Part shown: positions 35,830 through 45,311 of the stretch, one piece after another
Layout of the letters: each line of letters opens with the position of its first letter
Numbering within the stretch: the stretch's first letter is position 1
Assembly: GCA_021201865.1 (NCBI GenBank)
Contig: JAJQEE010000106.1
Location: 50,773 to 114,772, forward strand
DNA length: 64,000 nt
Reading direction: 5' to 3'
DNA from: Tannerellaceae bacterium
GTDB lineage: Bacteria > Bacteroidota > Bacteroidia > Bacteroidales > Tannerellaceae
Made by a program: the position numbers and the translations under genes
The notes under the pieces: generated by a model
The model's input: the letters and a program-made list of their open reading frames with translations, nothing else
What the model was told of the DNA's origin: nothing
Databases searched by the model: none

Positions 35830-36576
35830 TTATTTATTGTTTTTCTCCCCTGTATACATGGAACAGATCCCAAAAGTAAAAGTCTTTACACGGGCATTTT
35901 CAAACCCCTGCTTTGTCAGCAGATCAACCATCTGTTGTCCCTGCACGACCACTTTAATGGAAGCGGGAAGATACTGATAAGCTGCTTTTTCTTTGGAAAA
36001 TAGTTGTCCGATATAGGGAATTACTGTTTTTGAGTAGATAGTGTATAATTGTTTCATCGGAAAACTTTCCGGAGTGGAAAGTTCTAAAATCATCACGCGT
36101 CCCCCGGGTTTGAGTACCCGGTACATCTCAGACAATCCCTGGGCAATATCCTCAAAATTCCGGACCCCAAAAGCCGCTGTGACCGCATCAAAAGAATTTT
36201 CTGTATAAGTAAGCCGGGTACAGTCCTGGTATTCAAAGGTGATTTGTTGAGAAAGACCTTTCTTTGCAACCTTTTTTCTTCCGACCTCCATCATCCCTTC
36301 GGAAATATCGGCTCCGGTAATGTGATCCGGTTTTAATTTTTCGCACATGGCAATAGCGAGATCCCCTGTTCCGGTTGCCACATCCAGAATGGTTTTCGGG
36401 GAAAAAGTTTGTAAGTACCGGATCCCTTTCTTTCGCCAGAACAGATCAATACCTAAAGATAAAGTACGGTTCAGTTTATCATAAGCAGTTGCGATAGAAT
36501 TGAACATGCGTTCAACCTGTACTGTTTTCTGTTCATTGTCATTGTAAGGCAATATTTTTTCCGAACCGTACTTCAT
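35830..36576 (-). CDS. menG: Demethylmenaquinone methyltransferase (UbiE/MenG)
   Basis: This 248-residue SAM-dependent methyltransferase performs the last step of menaquinone synthesis. Motifs are MFNSIATAYDKLNRTLSLGID at the N-terminus, SAM loop ILDVATGTGDLAIAM, GADISEGMM, and FDAVTAAFGVRNFEDI, all typical. It overlaps no neighbour and starts 6 bp before the purC stop region, so it is probably co-transcribed with purC. Confidence 0.93.
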   Translation of the reverse strand: MKYGSEKILPYNDNEQKTVQVERMFNSIATAYDKLNRTLSLGIDLFWRKKGIRYLQTFSPKTILDVATGTGDLAIAMCEKLKPDHITGADISEGMMEVGRKKVAKKGLSQQITFEYQDCTRLTYTENSFDAVTAAFGVRNFEDIAQGLSEMYRVLKPGGRVMILELSTPESFPMKQLYTIYSKTVIPYIGQLFSKEKAAYQYLPASIKVVVQGQQMVDLLTKQGFENARVKTFTFGICSMYTGEKNNK

Positions 36577-36582
36577 CTGTAT

Positions 36583-37530
36583 TTAGCTGTTAAGATAAGC
36601 GGTTACATTTTCTTCAATACGGGTAAGCAGATTTTCTGTATCCCCTTTTACAAAAATTTCCCCTGTGATATGTTCGAACAATTCAATATAACGTTCACTG
36701 ATGCTTTCTACAATCTCTGGGGTCATTTCAGGAACAGTCTGTCCTTCTTTTCCCTGGAATCCGTTTTCCATCAGCCATTCACGTACAAATTCTTTGGAAA
36801 GTTGTTTCTGAGGTTCTCCTTTCTCAAATCGCTCTTCGTATCCTTCCTGATAGAAATACCGGGAAGAATCCGGTGTATGGATCTCATCGATCAGATAAAT
36901 CTGTCCGTTCCGGTGTCCGAATTCATATTTTGTGTCTACCAGGATCAATCCCCGTTGAGCGGCGATCTCTGTTCCTCTCAGGAATAATTCCATGGTATAT
37001 TTTTCAAGAGTTGCATATTCTTCCGGGGAGACCAGACCCTGTTTCAGAATCTCTTCTTTTGAAATATCTTCATCATGGGCACCTAATTCCGCTTTTGTTG
37101 TCGGAGTGATGATCGGTTCCGGAAATTTTTGGTTTTCACGCATGCCGTCCGGCAGTTTTACTCCACAGATCTCTCTTACGCCATTTTTGTATGCACGCCA
37201 GGCACTGCCACACAAATATCCTCTGACGATCATTTCTACCGGATATCCCTGACATTGTACCCCTACCGTTACCATAGGATCCGGAGAAGCCAGTTTCCAG
37301 TTCGGACAGATATCAGCTGTTGCATCCAGAAATTTGGCTGCGATCTGGTTTAACATTTGTCCTTTGTAAGGAATACCTTCCGGAAGAACGACGTCAAATG
37401 CAGAAATACGGTCTGTTGCAACCATGACCAACAATTCATCGTTGATGTTATATACATCCCGTACTTTCCCATGATACACACTTTTCTGACCGGGGAAATT
37501 AAAATCTGTTCTAACTAATGCCTTGTTCAT
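36583..37530 (-). CDS. purC: Phosphoribosylaminoimidazole-succinocarboxamide synthase
   Basis: This 315-residue enzyme joins CAIR and aspartate in purine synthesis. The ATP-binding start [21 protein letters not shown], the segment [15 protein letters not shown] and [17 protein letters not shown] are all characteristic of the longer SAICAR synthetase type found in Bacteroidetes and yeast. Second gene of the run, 14 bp after phoH. Confidence 0.95.
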   Translation of the reverse strand: MNKALVRTDFNFPGQKSVYHGKVRDVYNINDELLVMVATDRISAFDVVLPEGIPYKGQMLNQIAAKFLDATADICPNWKLASPDPMVTVGVQCQGYPVEMIVRGYLCGSAWRAYKNGVREICGVKLPDGMRENQKFPEPIITPTTKAELGAHDEDISKEEILKQGLVSPEEYATLEKYTMELFLRGTEIAAQRGLILVDTKYEFGHRNGQIYLIDEIHTPDSSRYFYQEGYEERFEKGEPQKQLSKEFVREWLMENGFQGKEGQTVPEMTPEIVESISERYIELFEHITGEIFVKGDTENLLTRIEENVTAYLNS

Positions 37531-37544
37531 ACAACTTTATGTTT

Positions 37545-38536
37545 TTATTTATTTGTTTGCTCCTCGTCTGTTTTAGTTTTGGCTTCCCGTTCTTTTTTCT
37601 TTTTCAGGTCAAACTTATCATAGGCATCTACGATGCGTTGCACCAGTTTATGACGGACAATATCTTTTTTCGTAAATTCAATCTTTCCGATTCCTCTTAC
37701 TCCTTTCAGAATATTCATAGCCTGGATTAATCCCGAAGTTGCCGTAGGAGGAAGGTCTATTTGTGTCACATCCCCTGTCACGATCATTTTAGCGTTCATC
37801 CCTAAACGGGTAAGAAACATTTTGATCTGATGGGTCGTGGTGTTCTGTGCTTCATCCAGGATAATGACCGCATCATTCAGGGTCCGGCCACGCATAAAAG
37901 CGAGGGGGCGATCTGGATGACATTATTCTCCATGTACTCTTTCAGCTTGGGTGCCGGTATCATATCCTGCAAAGCATCATATAAAGGTTGCAAATAGGGA
38001 TCTAATTTGTCTTTCATCTCACCGGGAAGAAATCCTAATTTTTCTCCGGCTTCCACAGCCGGACGGCTCAGGATGATTTTTCTGACCTCTTTGTTTTTCA
38101 ATGCTTTCACTGCTAAAGCAATGGCAACGAATGTTTTTCCCGATCCGGCAGGACCAGTCGCAAAAACCAGGTCATTCTCCTCGAAAGCTTTTACTAATAA
38201 TTGTTGATTTTCCGTACGGGCCACAATGGCCTTTCCATTCATTCCGTGAATGATCAGGTTTTCCTGTTTGATCACATTGGGCGCTTTTCCTTTAATGATG
38301 TCGAGGATCACCTCTTCTGACAGGGAATTATATTCTTCACAATATTTTTCAACTTCTCTTATCTTCCTGAGGAACAGTTCCGATTCTTCTTCTTCACCGA
38401 TCACTTTCATCACATTTCCACGTGCCACTATACGCAACTTGGGGAAGAGTGTTTTTATCAGTTGCATATTGGAGTTATTCACTCCATAGAAGGTTACAGG
38501 ATCTACATTTTCAAGAATATATATGCGTTCAATCAT
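37545..38536 (-). pseudogene. phoH: PhoH-family ATPase, frameshifted as written
   Basis: PhoH proteins are RNA-linked ATPases of the PhoH/YbeZ type. The first frame from 38536 has the Walker A loop ATGPAGSGKTFVAIALA and ILSRPAVEAGEKLGFLPG, then goes out of frame after VIQIAP. The second frame resumes at [23 protein letters not shown] (Walker B) and ends at 37545. The joint is five G on the plus strand (37904-37908). Six would restore a 330-residue protein of normal length. Since this is an ordinary housekeeping gene, a base-calling error is likely. A -7 box is seen at 38568-38575. Confidence 0.88.
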
Positions 38537-38567
38537 TCAATTCTTTTCTTTCCTTTAGTTGAGTAGA

Positions 38568-38575
38568 CAAAAGTA
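38568..38575 (-). promoter_or_regulatory. Candidate -7 box for the phoH-purC-menG-aroE operon
   Basis: The minus strand reads TACTTTTG, an exact TAnnTTTG match, about 32 nt upstream of the phoH ATG. No TTG at -33. Confidence 0.4.
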
Positions 38576-38652
38576 GTAATATTCTTTTTTCTGTTTGCAT
38601 GTGCCTAACATTTTTATTTATGTGAAAGCAAAAACATACAAAGAAATATCTC

Positions 38653-38660
38653 TATTTTTG
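38653..38660 (+). promoter_or_regulatory. Candidate -7 box for the DUF5715 lipoprotein gene
   Basis: TATTTTTG matches TAnnTTTG and lies 21 nt upstream of the ATG at 38682. This supports that start over the open frame beginning at 38595. Confidence 0.45.
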
Positions 38661-38681
38661 TGCCACAAATTATGTTTATTC

Positions 38682-39338
38682 ATGAAAACAACCTCTAACA
38701 TACCTTTATTGTTTATTTTGATCTGCACAGTTCTGATTGTTATTCCCTCTTGTCAGAAAGAAAAAAGAGGAGAACTGAAACGGATCTGGTATAATGGCAG
38801 TTATAACCGGGACTTTAACGACCTGAATGAGTTACATCTGACAGCCGCTAAGAAATTAGGGATTGAGCCGGTCTCTTCCAGGGAAGAGGCTGAACACGCT
38901 TCTAAAAAAATGAAGGAGATAAAGACCGGCAAATACTATGAGGTAGAAAAGCTGACTCATTCCATTCCTTATCTGGTCCCTGAAGCAGCTAAACTGCTTG
39001 AAGATATCGGTAAAAATTTTCAGGATACCTTATATAATCACAATGCTTCGCTCTATAAAGTGAAAGTGACCAGTGTTACCCGTACGGTAGATGATATTAA
39101 GGGGTTGAGAAAAACCAATATTAATTCCTCCGAAAATTCTGCTCATCTCTTTGGAACTACGTTTGATATTTCCTGGGTGCGCTACACAAAGATAGACGAA
39201 AAAGACACCCTGGACATTGACAGTGAACGTCTGAAAATGGTTCTTGCGATGGTTCTTCGTGACCTTCAAAAAGAGGAAAGATGTTATGTAAAACATGAAC
39301 GCAAGCAGGGCTGCTTTCATATCACAGTAAGGAAATAA
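38682..39338 (+). CDS. DUF5715-type lipoprotein with a VanY-like peptidase motif
   Basis: This protein of 218 residues starts at the Met at 38682 with the leader MKTTSNIPLLFILICTVLI and a lipobox ending IPSC. The C-terminal half has SAHLFGTTFDISW, matching the SxHxxGxxxD metal motif of M15/VanY D-Ala-D-Ala carboxypeptidases, and CFHITV near the end as a possible third ligand. I infer a periplasmic cell-wall peptidase or peptidoglycan-binding role, but the overall family is uncharacterised. It is a single gene, divergent from phoH. Confidence 0.7.
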   Translation: MKTTSNIPLLFILICTVLIVIPSCQKEKRGELKRIWYNGSYNRDFNDLNELHLTAAKKLGIEPVSSREEAEHASKKMKEIKTGKYYEVEKLTHSIPYLVPEAAKLLEDIGKNFQDTLYNHNASLYKVKVTSVTRTVDDIKGLRKTNINSSENSAHLFGTTFDISWVRYTKIDEKDTLDIDSERLKMVLAMVLRDLQKEERCYVKHERKQGCFHITVRK

Positions 39339-39768
39339 TCAGAACTTTTTTTCATATATCAGAGCCTTTGTCATTCTTTTTTTTTGCGGCATTTATGCCT
39401 CTGTAGACTTTTTCAGGTTATTTAATTTATAGACTATCTGGAGTTGTAAATAACGATTGTTTTCATCACTTGTGGTACCTTCAATAAAAACGGTATACCG
39501 TCTGTGTCATATATATGTCCAGTAATACGATAGTTTTGAGATTGCTTTACATTTTTGATTTTCAAAACAATTTGTATTAATGATGTATTTACTGAGAAGA
39601 GAAGATTCGGACACTGACCATAAGATTGTGTCACTATTAATATACTTATTAAGGTTGAATAATAAGTATATTATCCCATATTAATAAGTATATTAATCTG
39701 CACAAATTAAAGAAATGTTTGAAATCCCGTTTCAGACACATCTTTGATTATATTTTGTATAAGTGTTT
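39339..39768. other. Intergenic stretch with AT-rich repeats, no supported gene
   Basis: This 430-bp gap lies between two convergent genes. It holds three copies of a 14-nt AT-rich motif around 39635-39697 (listed separately). A 66-residue frame on the minus strand (39434-39634) shows no recognisable family or start signal. No terminator with a clear stem was seen. Confidence 0.4.
39635..39697. repeat. Three copies of a 14-nt AT-rich motif, two inverted
   Basis: TTAATATACTTATTAA (in 39635-39652), TAATAAGTATATTA (39660-39673) and TTAATAAGTATATTAAT (39681-39697) share the word TAATAAGTATATTA or its complement. The first and third are 17-nt perfect inverted copies. Possible operator, terminator remnant or replication-type AT-rich repeat. 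Confidence 0.5.
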
Positions 39769-40542
39769 TTAATCTGCCTTTTTGATTTTTCCCATTCCGG
39801 AGGCTGAACCGTTCACGGTGGCGTTTCCTTTGTAGCGGATGTCTCCGACACCGGTAAGTGAGGCATCGAGTGTTTCACTGGCATATACCTGCATACTGCC
39901 TACGCCGGTCAGGGTTGCATGCAGTGTTTTGGCATCCAGGTCATAGGCTTTGATGTCGCCTACTCCTGTCATTTTGTAAGTGGCTTTTCTGGCATTTCCC
40001 CCTAAATTGATTCCTCCTACACCGGTCAGTAAACAATCCAGGTTGTCGCAGTCCAATGCCTCAAAGTGGATGTTGCCTACTCCTGTAAGTTTTAAATTTA
40101 ATTCGCTGCTCTTTACTGTTTCCTTTGCATAGAAGTTCAGTACACCATTAATTTCCAATCCGTTTAATGTTTTGGAAGAACCCTCGAAGGTCAGTTGGGA
40201 TGGATTGATCTTACTTTTGTCTTTTGTAGTAATTCTGATCCGTGTTCCATTTTGTTCCACCAGTAGCAAATCAAACAGATTTTCGTCTATCGTGACCTGC
40301 AGGGATGCATTTCCGGTTGTTTGCTTATAGGTAAAGGTAGGAGTAGATGTCTTATTTCCAAACAGATTTCTGAAGCTTTTTCCTTCATAAGAGATTTTGT
40401 CATCCACCACAATGCTGGTGAATTCTTTTACAGAGATCTCTTTGGTGACCATATTGCCATTCCCGTCTTTTCTTTTTGCTGCTGTTGCACAGGTTGCAAA
40501 ACTCAGGATAAGCGCCATTAACAGTAGTCCTTTAGTCTTCAT
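39769..40542 (-). CDS. DUF2807/GIN-domain secreted beta-helix protein
   Basis: This 257-residue protein has a signal peptide (MKTKGLLLMALILSFATCATA) and a repetitive beta domain. The motif LTGVGxI recurs (KLTGVGNI, LTGVGGI, KMTGVGDI, LTGVGSM, LTGVGDI) with spacing near 20 residues, giving a likely short beta-helix. This is the head GIN domain family, common in Bacteroidetes, of unknown function. It is preceded by a 228-bp gap that includes eight G on the minus strand. It may follow the M28 gene in a transcript. Confidence 0.75.
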   Translation of the reverse strand: MKTKGLLLMALILSFATCATAAKRKDGNGNMVTKEISVKEFTSIVVDDKISYEGKSFRNLFGNKTSTPTFTYKQTTGNASLQVTIDENLFDLLLVEQNGTRIRITTKDKSKINPSQLTFEGSSKTLNGLEINGVLNFYAKETVKSSELNLKLTGVGNIHFEALDCDNLDCLLTGVGGINLGGNARKATYKMTGVGDIKAYDLDAKTLHATLTGVGSMQVYASETLDASLTGVGDIRYKGNATVNGSASGMGKIKKAD

Positions 40543-40770
40543 GACTTTTGTTTTTAATCGTTTCTATACTATATAAGACGAAAGAGAAATACGAACGTTG
40601 CAAAAATAAAATAAAAAAATAGTCTTTATATGATCAAGCTTTCCTAAATCACAGGAGAGTCTACGTTTCACACCGTTGCTCCATGTTATCAAGCTAAAAA
40701 TTTTACTTCTACCTGATAGGCCCTCAGCCCCCCCCGAGTTGTTTCCCTTGATCAACGTGCTGGTATCTGT

Positions 40771-42303
40771 TTACCTTGTACCTGTGTTTTTTACTTTTTC
40801 AAGGGCTCCGGGTTTAGTAGGGATGCGATCATTGTCATTGGCTGCATTGAGGGCAAACCAGGCAACCATGGCTGCGTTTAACCGGAGGTCATCTAATGAT
40901 AAACGTTCGTAAGTGTCCATCAATGTATGGTAGGTGCGGTCATATTCCAGTTCATCCTGAATGAACTGATAAGCAGGTAGTCCCAGCATATTGAAAACGA
41001 CATGGTCCGTGGAACCGGTTCGCTGGGGAGACAATGTGGTGAATCCGGAAGCTTCAAAAGGTGTCATCCATGTCCGGAAGAAGGGGAAAGCCATGTCATT
41101 TTCTTCCAGATAGATCCCCCGGAATCTTCCTGAGCCATTATCCATGTTCAAATAGAGGACGAACTGGTCATATCCGGGCCGTTTCTGATGTTCCTCCCGG
41201 TCATATAAAAGATGCTGTGCATACCCTCTGGAACCATACAGACCCTGTTCTTCACCACCCCATAAGGCGATCCGTATGGTCCGGCGGGGAGAAAGATTCA
41301 GTTCTTTCAGAATACGCATGGCTTCCAGCATGACCAAACATCCCGATGCATTGTCCGCTGCCCCGGTTCCTCCATGCCAGGAGTCAAAATGTACCCCGAT
41401 CATCACGATCTCATTTTTTAGTTTAGGATCTGTGCCCGGTATTTCTGCTATGATATTGTAGATTGCTGTGTCAGCGGGAGTAAACCGGTTTTTTATTTCT
41501 ATTTCCATTTCAACCGGAATCCCTTTTTGGGCCATTCTTGCCATCCGGCCGTGATTTTCGATGGAAAGGTTAATTTCAGGAGCAGGTTCGGGATCTCCGG
41601 CTTTATATGGAACACCCCGGGAAGCCGGTACATTGAATGTTCCGTCTCCTCCCAAAATAGCAGCCGGCTTTTCTGTTGCCAGTAACTCGTTGAGCTTGCT
41701 TATGAGCGGGTTAAAGCGGCGGCGATACTGGTGTGCCGGTTCCGGACGGGGATCTTTGGCTAATGCTGCCAGTTCTTCGTCGGTCAGGCGGGTTGCCAGC
41801 GGTTCGAAGTCAATCCTATATTCTGACGTAACAGGTAGCAGGACGATCTTCCCGTTCAGCTTTCCTTTGTACTGGTTAAGGTCTTCTTCTTTTTCTACCT
41901 GGAGATAAACCACTTCCCCTCTGACCAGGCCATCGGTACTTCCTGACCATGCTTTCGGAGTTGCAGAGAAGCTGGTGTAGTAGGGGCTTGTCATAGCAAC
42001 ATAGCTCTTTTCATTATCCCATCCGCCTTTGGGAAAATCCATGGCAAATTCTCTCCGCGGATTACTGAATCCCATCTCCGCCAGTTTTTCTTCCATCAGG
42101 ATTTCCGCCCGAAGCCCGTTTGTTGATGCAGCCAGGCGGGGTCCCATGAAATCCGTCATCCATTGGGCTGTCTCTTTTATTTTAGAGTGATTAAATGCTT
42201 CGTCTTTGATGCGGTAGGCAATTTCATCCGGTAAGCGTGTCTGGGCACTCAGCAATAAAGGTAGCCACAGGGCTAATCCTGTGAAAAGGGACTTTGTTTT
42301 CAT
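40771..42303 (-). CDS. M28-family secreted aminopeptidase
   Basis: This 510-residue zinc peptidase starts with a signal peptide ending LLSAQ. A PA-like insert region (about residues 130-270) precedes the M28 catalytic domain. Zinc ligands appear in IGVHFDSWHGGTGAADNASG (His and Asp), the catalytic/ligand pair in ALWGGEEQGLYGSRGY, an Asp region LNMDNGSG, and His in GSTDHVVFNMLGLPAYQF. It probably hydrolyses peptides or amino-acid conjugates in the periplasm. Single gene with an own promoter at 42386-42393. Confidence 0.88.
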   Translation of the reverse strand: MKTKSLFTGLALWLPLLLSAQTRLPDEIAYRIKDEAFNHSKIKETAQWMTDFMGPRLAASTNGLRAEILMEEKLAEMGFSNPRREFAMDFPKGGWDNEKSYVAMTSPYYTSFSATPKAWSGSTDGLVRGEVVYLQVEKEEDLNQYKGKLNGKIVLLPVTSEYRIDFEPLATRLTDEELAALAKDPRPEPAHQYRRRFNPLISKLNELLATEKPAAILGGDGTFNVPASRGVPYKAGDPEPAPEINLSIENHGRMARMAQKGIPVEMEIEIKNRFTPADTAIYNIIAEIPGTDPKLKNEIVMIGVHFDSWHGGTGAADNASGCLVMLEAMRILKELNLSPRRTIRIALWGGEEQGLYGSRGYAQHLLYDREEHQKRPGYDQFVLYLNMDNGSGRFRGIYLEENDMAFPFFRTWMTPFEASGFTTLSPQRTGSTDHVVFNMLGLPAYQFIQDELEYDRTYHTLMDTYERLSLDDLRLNAAMVAWFALNAANDNDRIPTKPGALEKVKNTGTR

Positions 42304-42385
42304 TTCAAATAATAGTCGTGTTAAACTCGTTCTTCTCTGCTTCTTAGCAGGAATAATTGGTCTAAGAGATATCCTGCTATTCCTG

Positions 42386-42393
42386 CAAAAGTA
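42386..42393 (-). promoter_or_regulatory. Candidate -7 box for the M28 peptidase gene
   Basis: The minus strand reads TACTTTTG (TAnnTTTG), about 83 nt upstream of the M28 ATG. No clear -33 element. Confidence 0.35.
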
Positions 42394-42483
42394 TAAATTA
42401 ATCTTTTATACTTCATCAGGTTTGGCAAAATAATTGAAAGACGGACTAAGTCCCGGGTTCTGATTAGGTATCATATCCGGATA

Positions 42484-43800
42484 TTAAATCACCTGTATCA
42501 GAAGCAATCCTAACAGAACTGATACACCGGTCGCTATCAAACCGGGAATCATGAAAGAGTGGTTTAATATATATTTACCTATACGAGTGGTTCCTGTCCG
42601 GTCAAAGTTGATGGCGGCAATCACGGTCGGATAATTCGGTACGAAGAAATAGCCGTTCACTGCAGGAAAAAGGGCGATCAGCATATAGGGGGAAAGTCCC
42701 AGTGCAATACCTAAAGGCATCAGTGCCCGAACAGTTGCCGCCTGGCTGAAAAGGAGAATAGACATTGTGAACAGTGCCAGTCCGAACAACCAGGGCATTT
42801 CGGTCACGGTATTTTCAATAGCACCTTTCAGTTCCGCCATATTGCCTGCAATAAATGTGTCTCCCATCCATGCAATACCAAAAATAGCAACTACGGCCTG
42901 CATACCGGCAGAGAATACGGATCCCTGGGCTGCTTTCAGTCCGTCCGTCCGGGTAACCAACAGGATAAGAGCTGCTGCGGAGAGCATCAGGATCTCAATA
43001 ATATAGGCCATGCCCAGCGTGGTCGTTTCCCCGTTTACCGTAAAAGCCGGACGTAAACTTTCTATGGATCCGAAAAGGACGATCCCGACTGTTGCTAAAA
43101 TAAAGATCAGTACGGAAAGAGAGGCAGCACGTTTATTCTGTACATCTTTGATTTCGTAATGGGTCTCGTTGAAATCGCCGGCTGCTACTCTTCTCTGAAA
43201 TTCCGGATCATCAGCTAATTCTTTTCCGGTCCGTAGGGAATAGATGGCCCCGGCTAATACTCCCATTAAGGTGCAGGGTACGGAGATCATTAGAATGTTT
43301 AAGAGAGTAAGATTATAGCCATTTCCATTTAACAGGCTGAGTAATGCTACGGTAGCCGCTGAAATAGGACTGGCTGTGATGGCCTGCTGAGAGGCTATTA
43401 CGGAGATTGCTAAAGGACGTTCGGGACGTATTTTAGTTTCTGTTGCTACTTCGGAAATAACAGGAAGGACAGAGTAAGCCACATGTCCGGTACCTGCAAT
43501 AAAAGTGAATAAATAGGTAACTAAAGGACTTAAAATAGTGATCTGTTTTGGGTTTTTACGTAGTAACTTTTCGGCCATTTTAACCATCAGGTCTAATCCT
43601 CCGGCAGCCTGCATACAACCGGCAGCTGCAATAACCGCTGCGATCATTAACATTACATCAATAGGGGGAGAAGTAGGTTCCAGTCCAAAAAAGAAAGTGA
43701 GAATGGCTAATCCGAGGCCACCTAAAACACCTAATCCGATGCCATCAATCCGGGCACCAATAATAATAGCTATTATAACAAAAGCTAATTGTATGAGCAT
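42484..43800 (-). CDS. Anaerobic C4-dicarboxylate transporter (Dcu family)
   Basis: This 438-residue membrane protein belongs to the DcuA/DcuB family, which exchanges fumarate, succinate, malate or aspartate under anaerobic conditions. Clear motifs are AAAGCMQAAGGLDLMVKMAEKLL, FIAGTGHVAYSVLPVISEVA and VIASQQAITASPISAATVALL. About 10-12 TM segments. Fits the fumarate-respiring life of gut Bacteroidales. The gene is divergent from the adaptor operon, and the shared gap holds regulator sites that may also touch this gene. Confidence 0.92.
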   Translation of the reverse strand: MLIQLAFVIIAIIIGARIDGIGLGVLGGLGLAILTFFFGLEPTSPPIDVMLMIAAVIAAAGCMQAAGGLDLMVKMAEKLLRKNPKQITILSPLVTYLFTFIAGTGHVAYSVLPVISEVATETKIRPERPLAISVIASQQAITASPISAATVALLSLLNGNGYNLTLLNILMISVPCTLMGVLAGAIYSLRTGKELADDPEFQRRVAAGDFNETHYEIKDVQNKRAASLSVLIFILATVGIVLFGSIESLRPAFTVNGETTTLGMAYIIEILMLSAAALILLVTRTDGLKAAQGSVFSAGMQAVVAIFGIAWMGDTFIAGNMAELKGAIENTVTEMPWLFGLALFTMSILLFSQAATVRALMPLGIALGLSPYMLIALFPAVNGYFFVPNYPTVIAAINFDRTGTTRIGKYILNHSFMIPGLIATGVSVLLGLLLIQVI

Positions 43801-43832
43801 GTGAATATTATAGATTTAGTTCTTATAAGCCG

Positions 43833-43840
43833 CAAAGATA
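43833..43840 (-). promoter_or_regulatory. Candidate -7 box for the Dcu transporter
   Basis: The minus strand reads TATCTTTG (TAnnTTTG), with TTT at 19-nt spacing upstream in place of the usual TTG, about 33 nt from the ATG. Confidence 0.45.
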
Positions 43841-43894
43841 ATTATTTTATGACAGGATAAAACCTGTAATTTTAAAACATCCGGAAAAAGATTG

Positions 43895-43959
43895 TGTTCG
43901 GATTGTTCGTTTTGGATAGGAAGTGATGTGAAAATGAACAGTCTGTCCGAAAATGAACA
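43895..43959. promoter_or_regulatory. Palindromic activator sites before the adaptor operon
   Basis: TGTCCGAAAATGAACA (43944-43959, minus strand TGTTC-ATTTTC-GGACA) matches the 16-bp element also seen before the TolC gene and the distant permease pair. Two further sites lie nearby: the inverted repeat GAACAGTCTGTCC (43936-43948) and TGTTCGGATTGTTC (about 43895-43908). They lie 46-110 bp upstream of the sigma-54 promoter, a normal enhancer distance. Confidence 0.65.
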
Positions 43960-44004
43960 CTCGTTTTTGTGTATAAATATCAGATTAATAGCTGTTTGTT
44001 TTTT

Positions 44005-44019
44005 TGGCATAGACTTTGC
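44005..44019 (+). promoter_or_regulatory. Sigma-54 -24/-12 promoter of the adaptor/permease operon
   Basis: TGGCATAGACTTTGC has the TGGCA (-24) and TTGC (-12) halves at the exact 15-nt spacing of the sigma-54 consensus. Transcription would start near 44031, about 20 nt before the adaptor ATG. A sigma-54 activator gene is in the same window. Confidence 0.75.
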
Positions 44020-44051
44020 TTTTAAAAAGGTGACAATCAAACAATGAATAT

Positions 44052-45297
44052 ATGGACCGGGAAATTTCGAAAGAAGTCAGAAAAAAAGAACAGCAGAAAC
44101 AGATCCTGAAAATAGGTGGTGGAGTGGGTATAGGAGTAGCCATCATTGTTTTTATTATTTCTATTTTGCAGACCACGCTGAACCGGAAAGATCTAACCTT
44201 TTCAGTAGTAGACCAAGGGGTAATAGAGGTTTCCGTAAATGCATCGGGAAAGGTGATCCCTGCCTTTGAGGAAATTATTAATTCGCCGATCAATTCCCGT
44301 ATTGTGGAGATTTATAAAAGAGGCGGGGATTCTGTAGATGCGGGAACTCCTATTCTGAAACTGGATCTTCAGAGTGCGGAAACGGATTATAATAAGATGC
44401 TGGATGAAGAACAGATGAAGCGATTGCAACTGGAACAGTTGAGGGTGGCGAATAAAAGTAAACTCTCGGAAATGGATATGAAACTGAAAGTTTCCCGTAT
44501 GGAATTGAACCGGAAAGAGGTGGAATTGAGAAATGAAAGATATCTGGATAGTCTCGGAGCAGGGACTACGGATAAGGTGTTACAGGCAGAGTTAAGTTAT
44601 AATGTAGGACAATTACAATTGAGTGAGGAAGAGCAGAAGTTTGTGAATGAACAGGCTATGGCAGATGCGGATCTGAAAGTAAAAGAATTGGAACTCAATA
44701 TTTTCCGGAAAGAACTGGCCGAAATGAAACGGACACTGGAAGACGCCCGGATCCGTTCTCCCCGGAAAGCGATCCTGACTTTTGTAAATAATGAAATAGG
44801 AGCACAGGTGGAGCAGGGGAGTCGTGTGGCTATTGTTTCTGATCTTTCCCATTTTAAAATTGAAGGAGAGATTGCGGATACGTATGGTGACCGGATCGCG
44901 GCCGGGAGTAAAGCGGTAGTTAAGATCGGGAATGACAAACTAAATGGAGTAGTTAGTGATGTAACTCCTTTATCAAAAAAATGGAGTGATTTCTTTTACC
45001 GTGCAGTTAGAAGAGGATAATCATCGAAGATTGCGTTCAGGATTAAAAACGGATGTATATGTAATGAATGCTGTGAAGGATGATGTACTGCGGATCGCTA
45101 ATTCTTCTTATTATGTAGGGAAAGGAGAATATGAGTTATTTGTAGTGAATAGTGATCAGTTACTTAAACGGAAAGTGGTACTGGGAGACAGTAATTTTGA
45201 ATATGTAGAAGTGGTGAGTGGACTGCAGCCAGGCGATGAAGTGGTTATCTCGGACATGAGTAGTTTCAAAGGAAAAACTAAATTGAAAATTAAATAA
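44052..45297 (+). pseudogene. HlyD/MacA-type periplasmic adaptor, frameshifted as written
   Basis: Membrane-fusion proteins connect an inner-membrane ABC permease with a TolC channel. The first frame has an N-terminal TM segment (about residues 18-40, GGGVGIGVAIIVFIISIL), a barrel-sandwich start (ASGKVIPAFEEIINSPINSRI), a coiled-coil hairpin (about 100-230) and the return strand. It goes out of frame after DVTPLSK. The second frame, reading NGVISFTVQLEEDNHRRLRS, gives the rest and ends at 45297. The joint is seven A (44975-44981). Six would restore 414 residues. It is the first gene of the operon, behind a sigma-54 promoter. Confidence 0.88.
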
Positions 45298-45311
45298 TTA
45301 TTAAAAATGCT

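Noticed and set aside
39434..39634. A 66-residue frame on the minus strand in the 430-bp gap
   Set aside because: No start signal, no recognisable family and AT-rich composition. It is probably a chance frame.
40724..40740. Run of eight C near 40730 as a phase-variation tract
   Set aside because: It lies in a gap between genes, not in a reading frame or at a clear promoter spacer.
44975..44981. Programmed frameshifting as the explanation for all broken genes
   Set aside because: The lesions include gains and losses in unrelated housekeeping genes and no slippery-site plus structure pattern. Sequence error is simpler.
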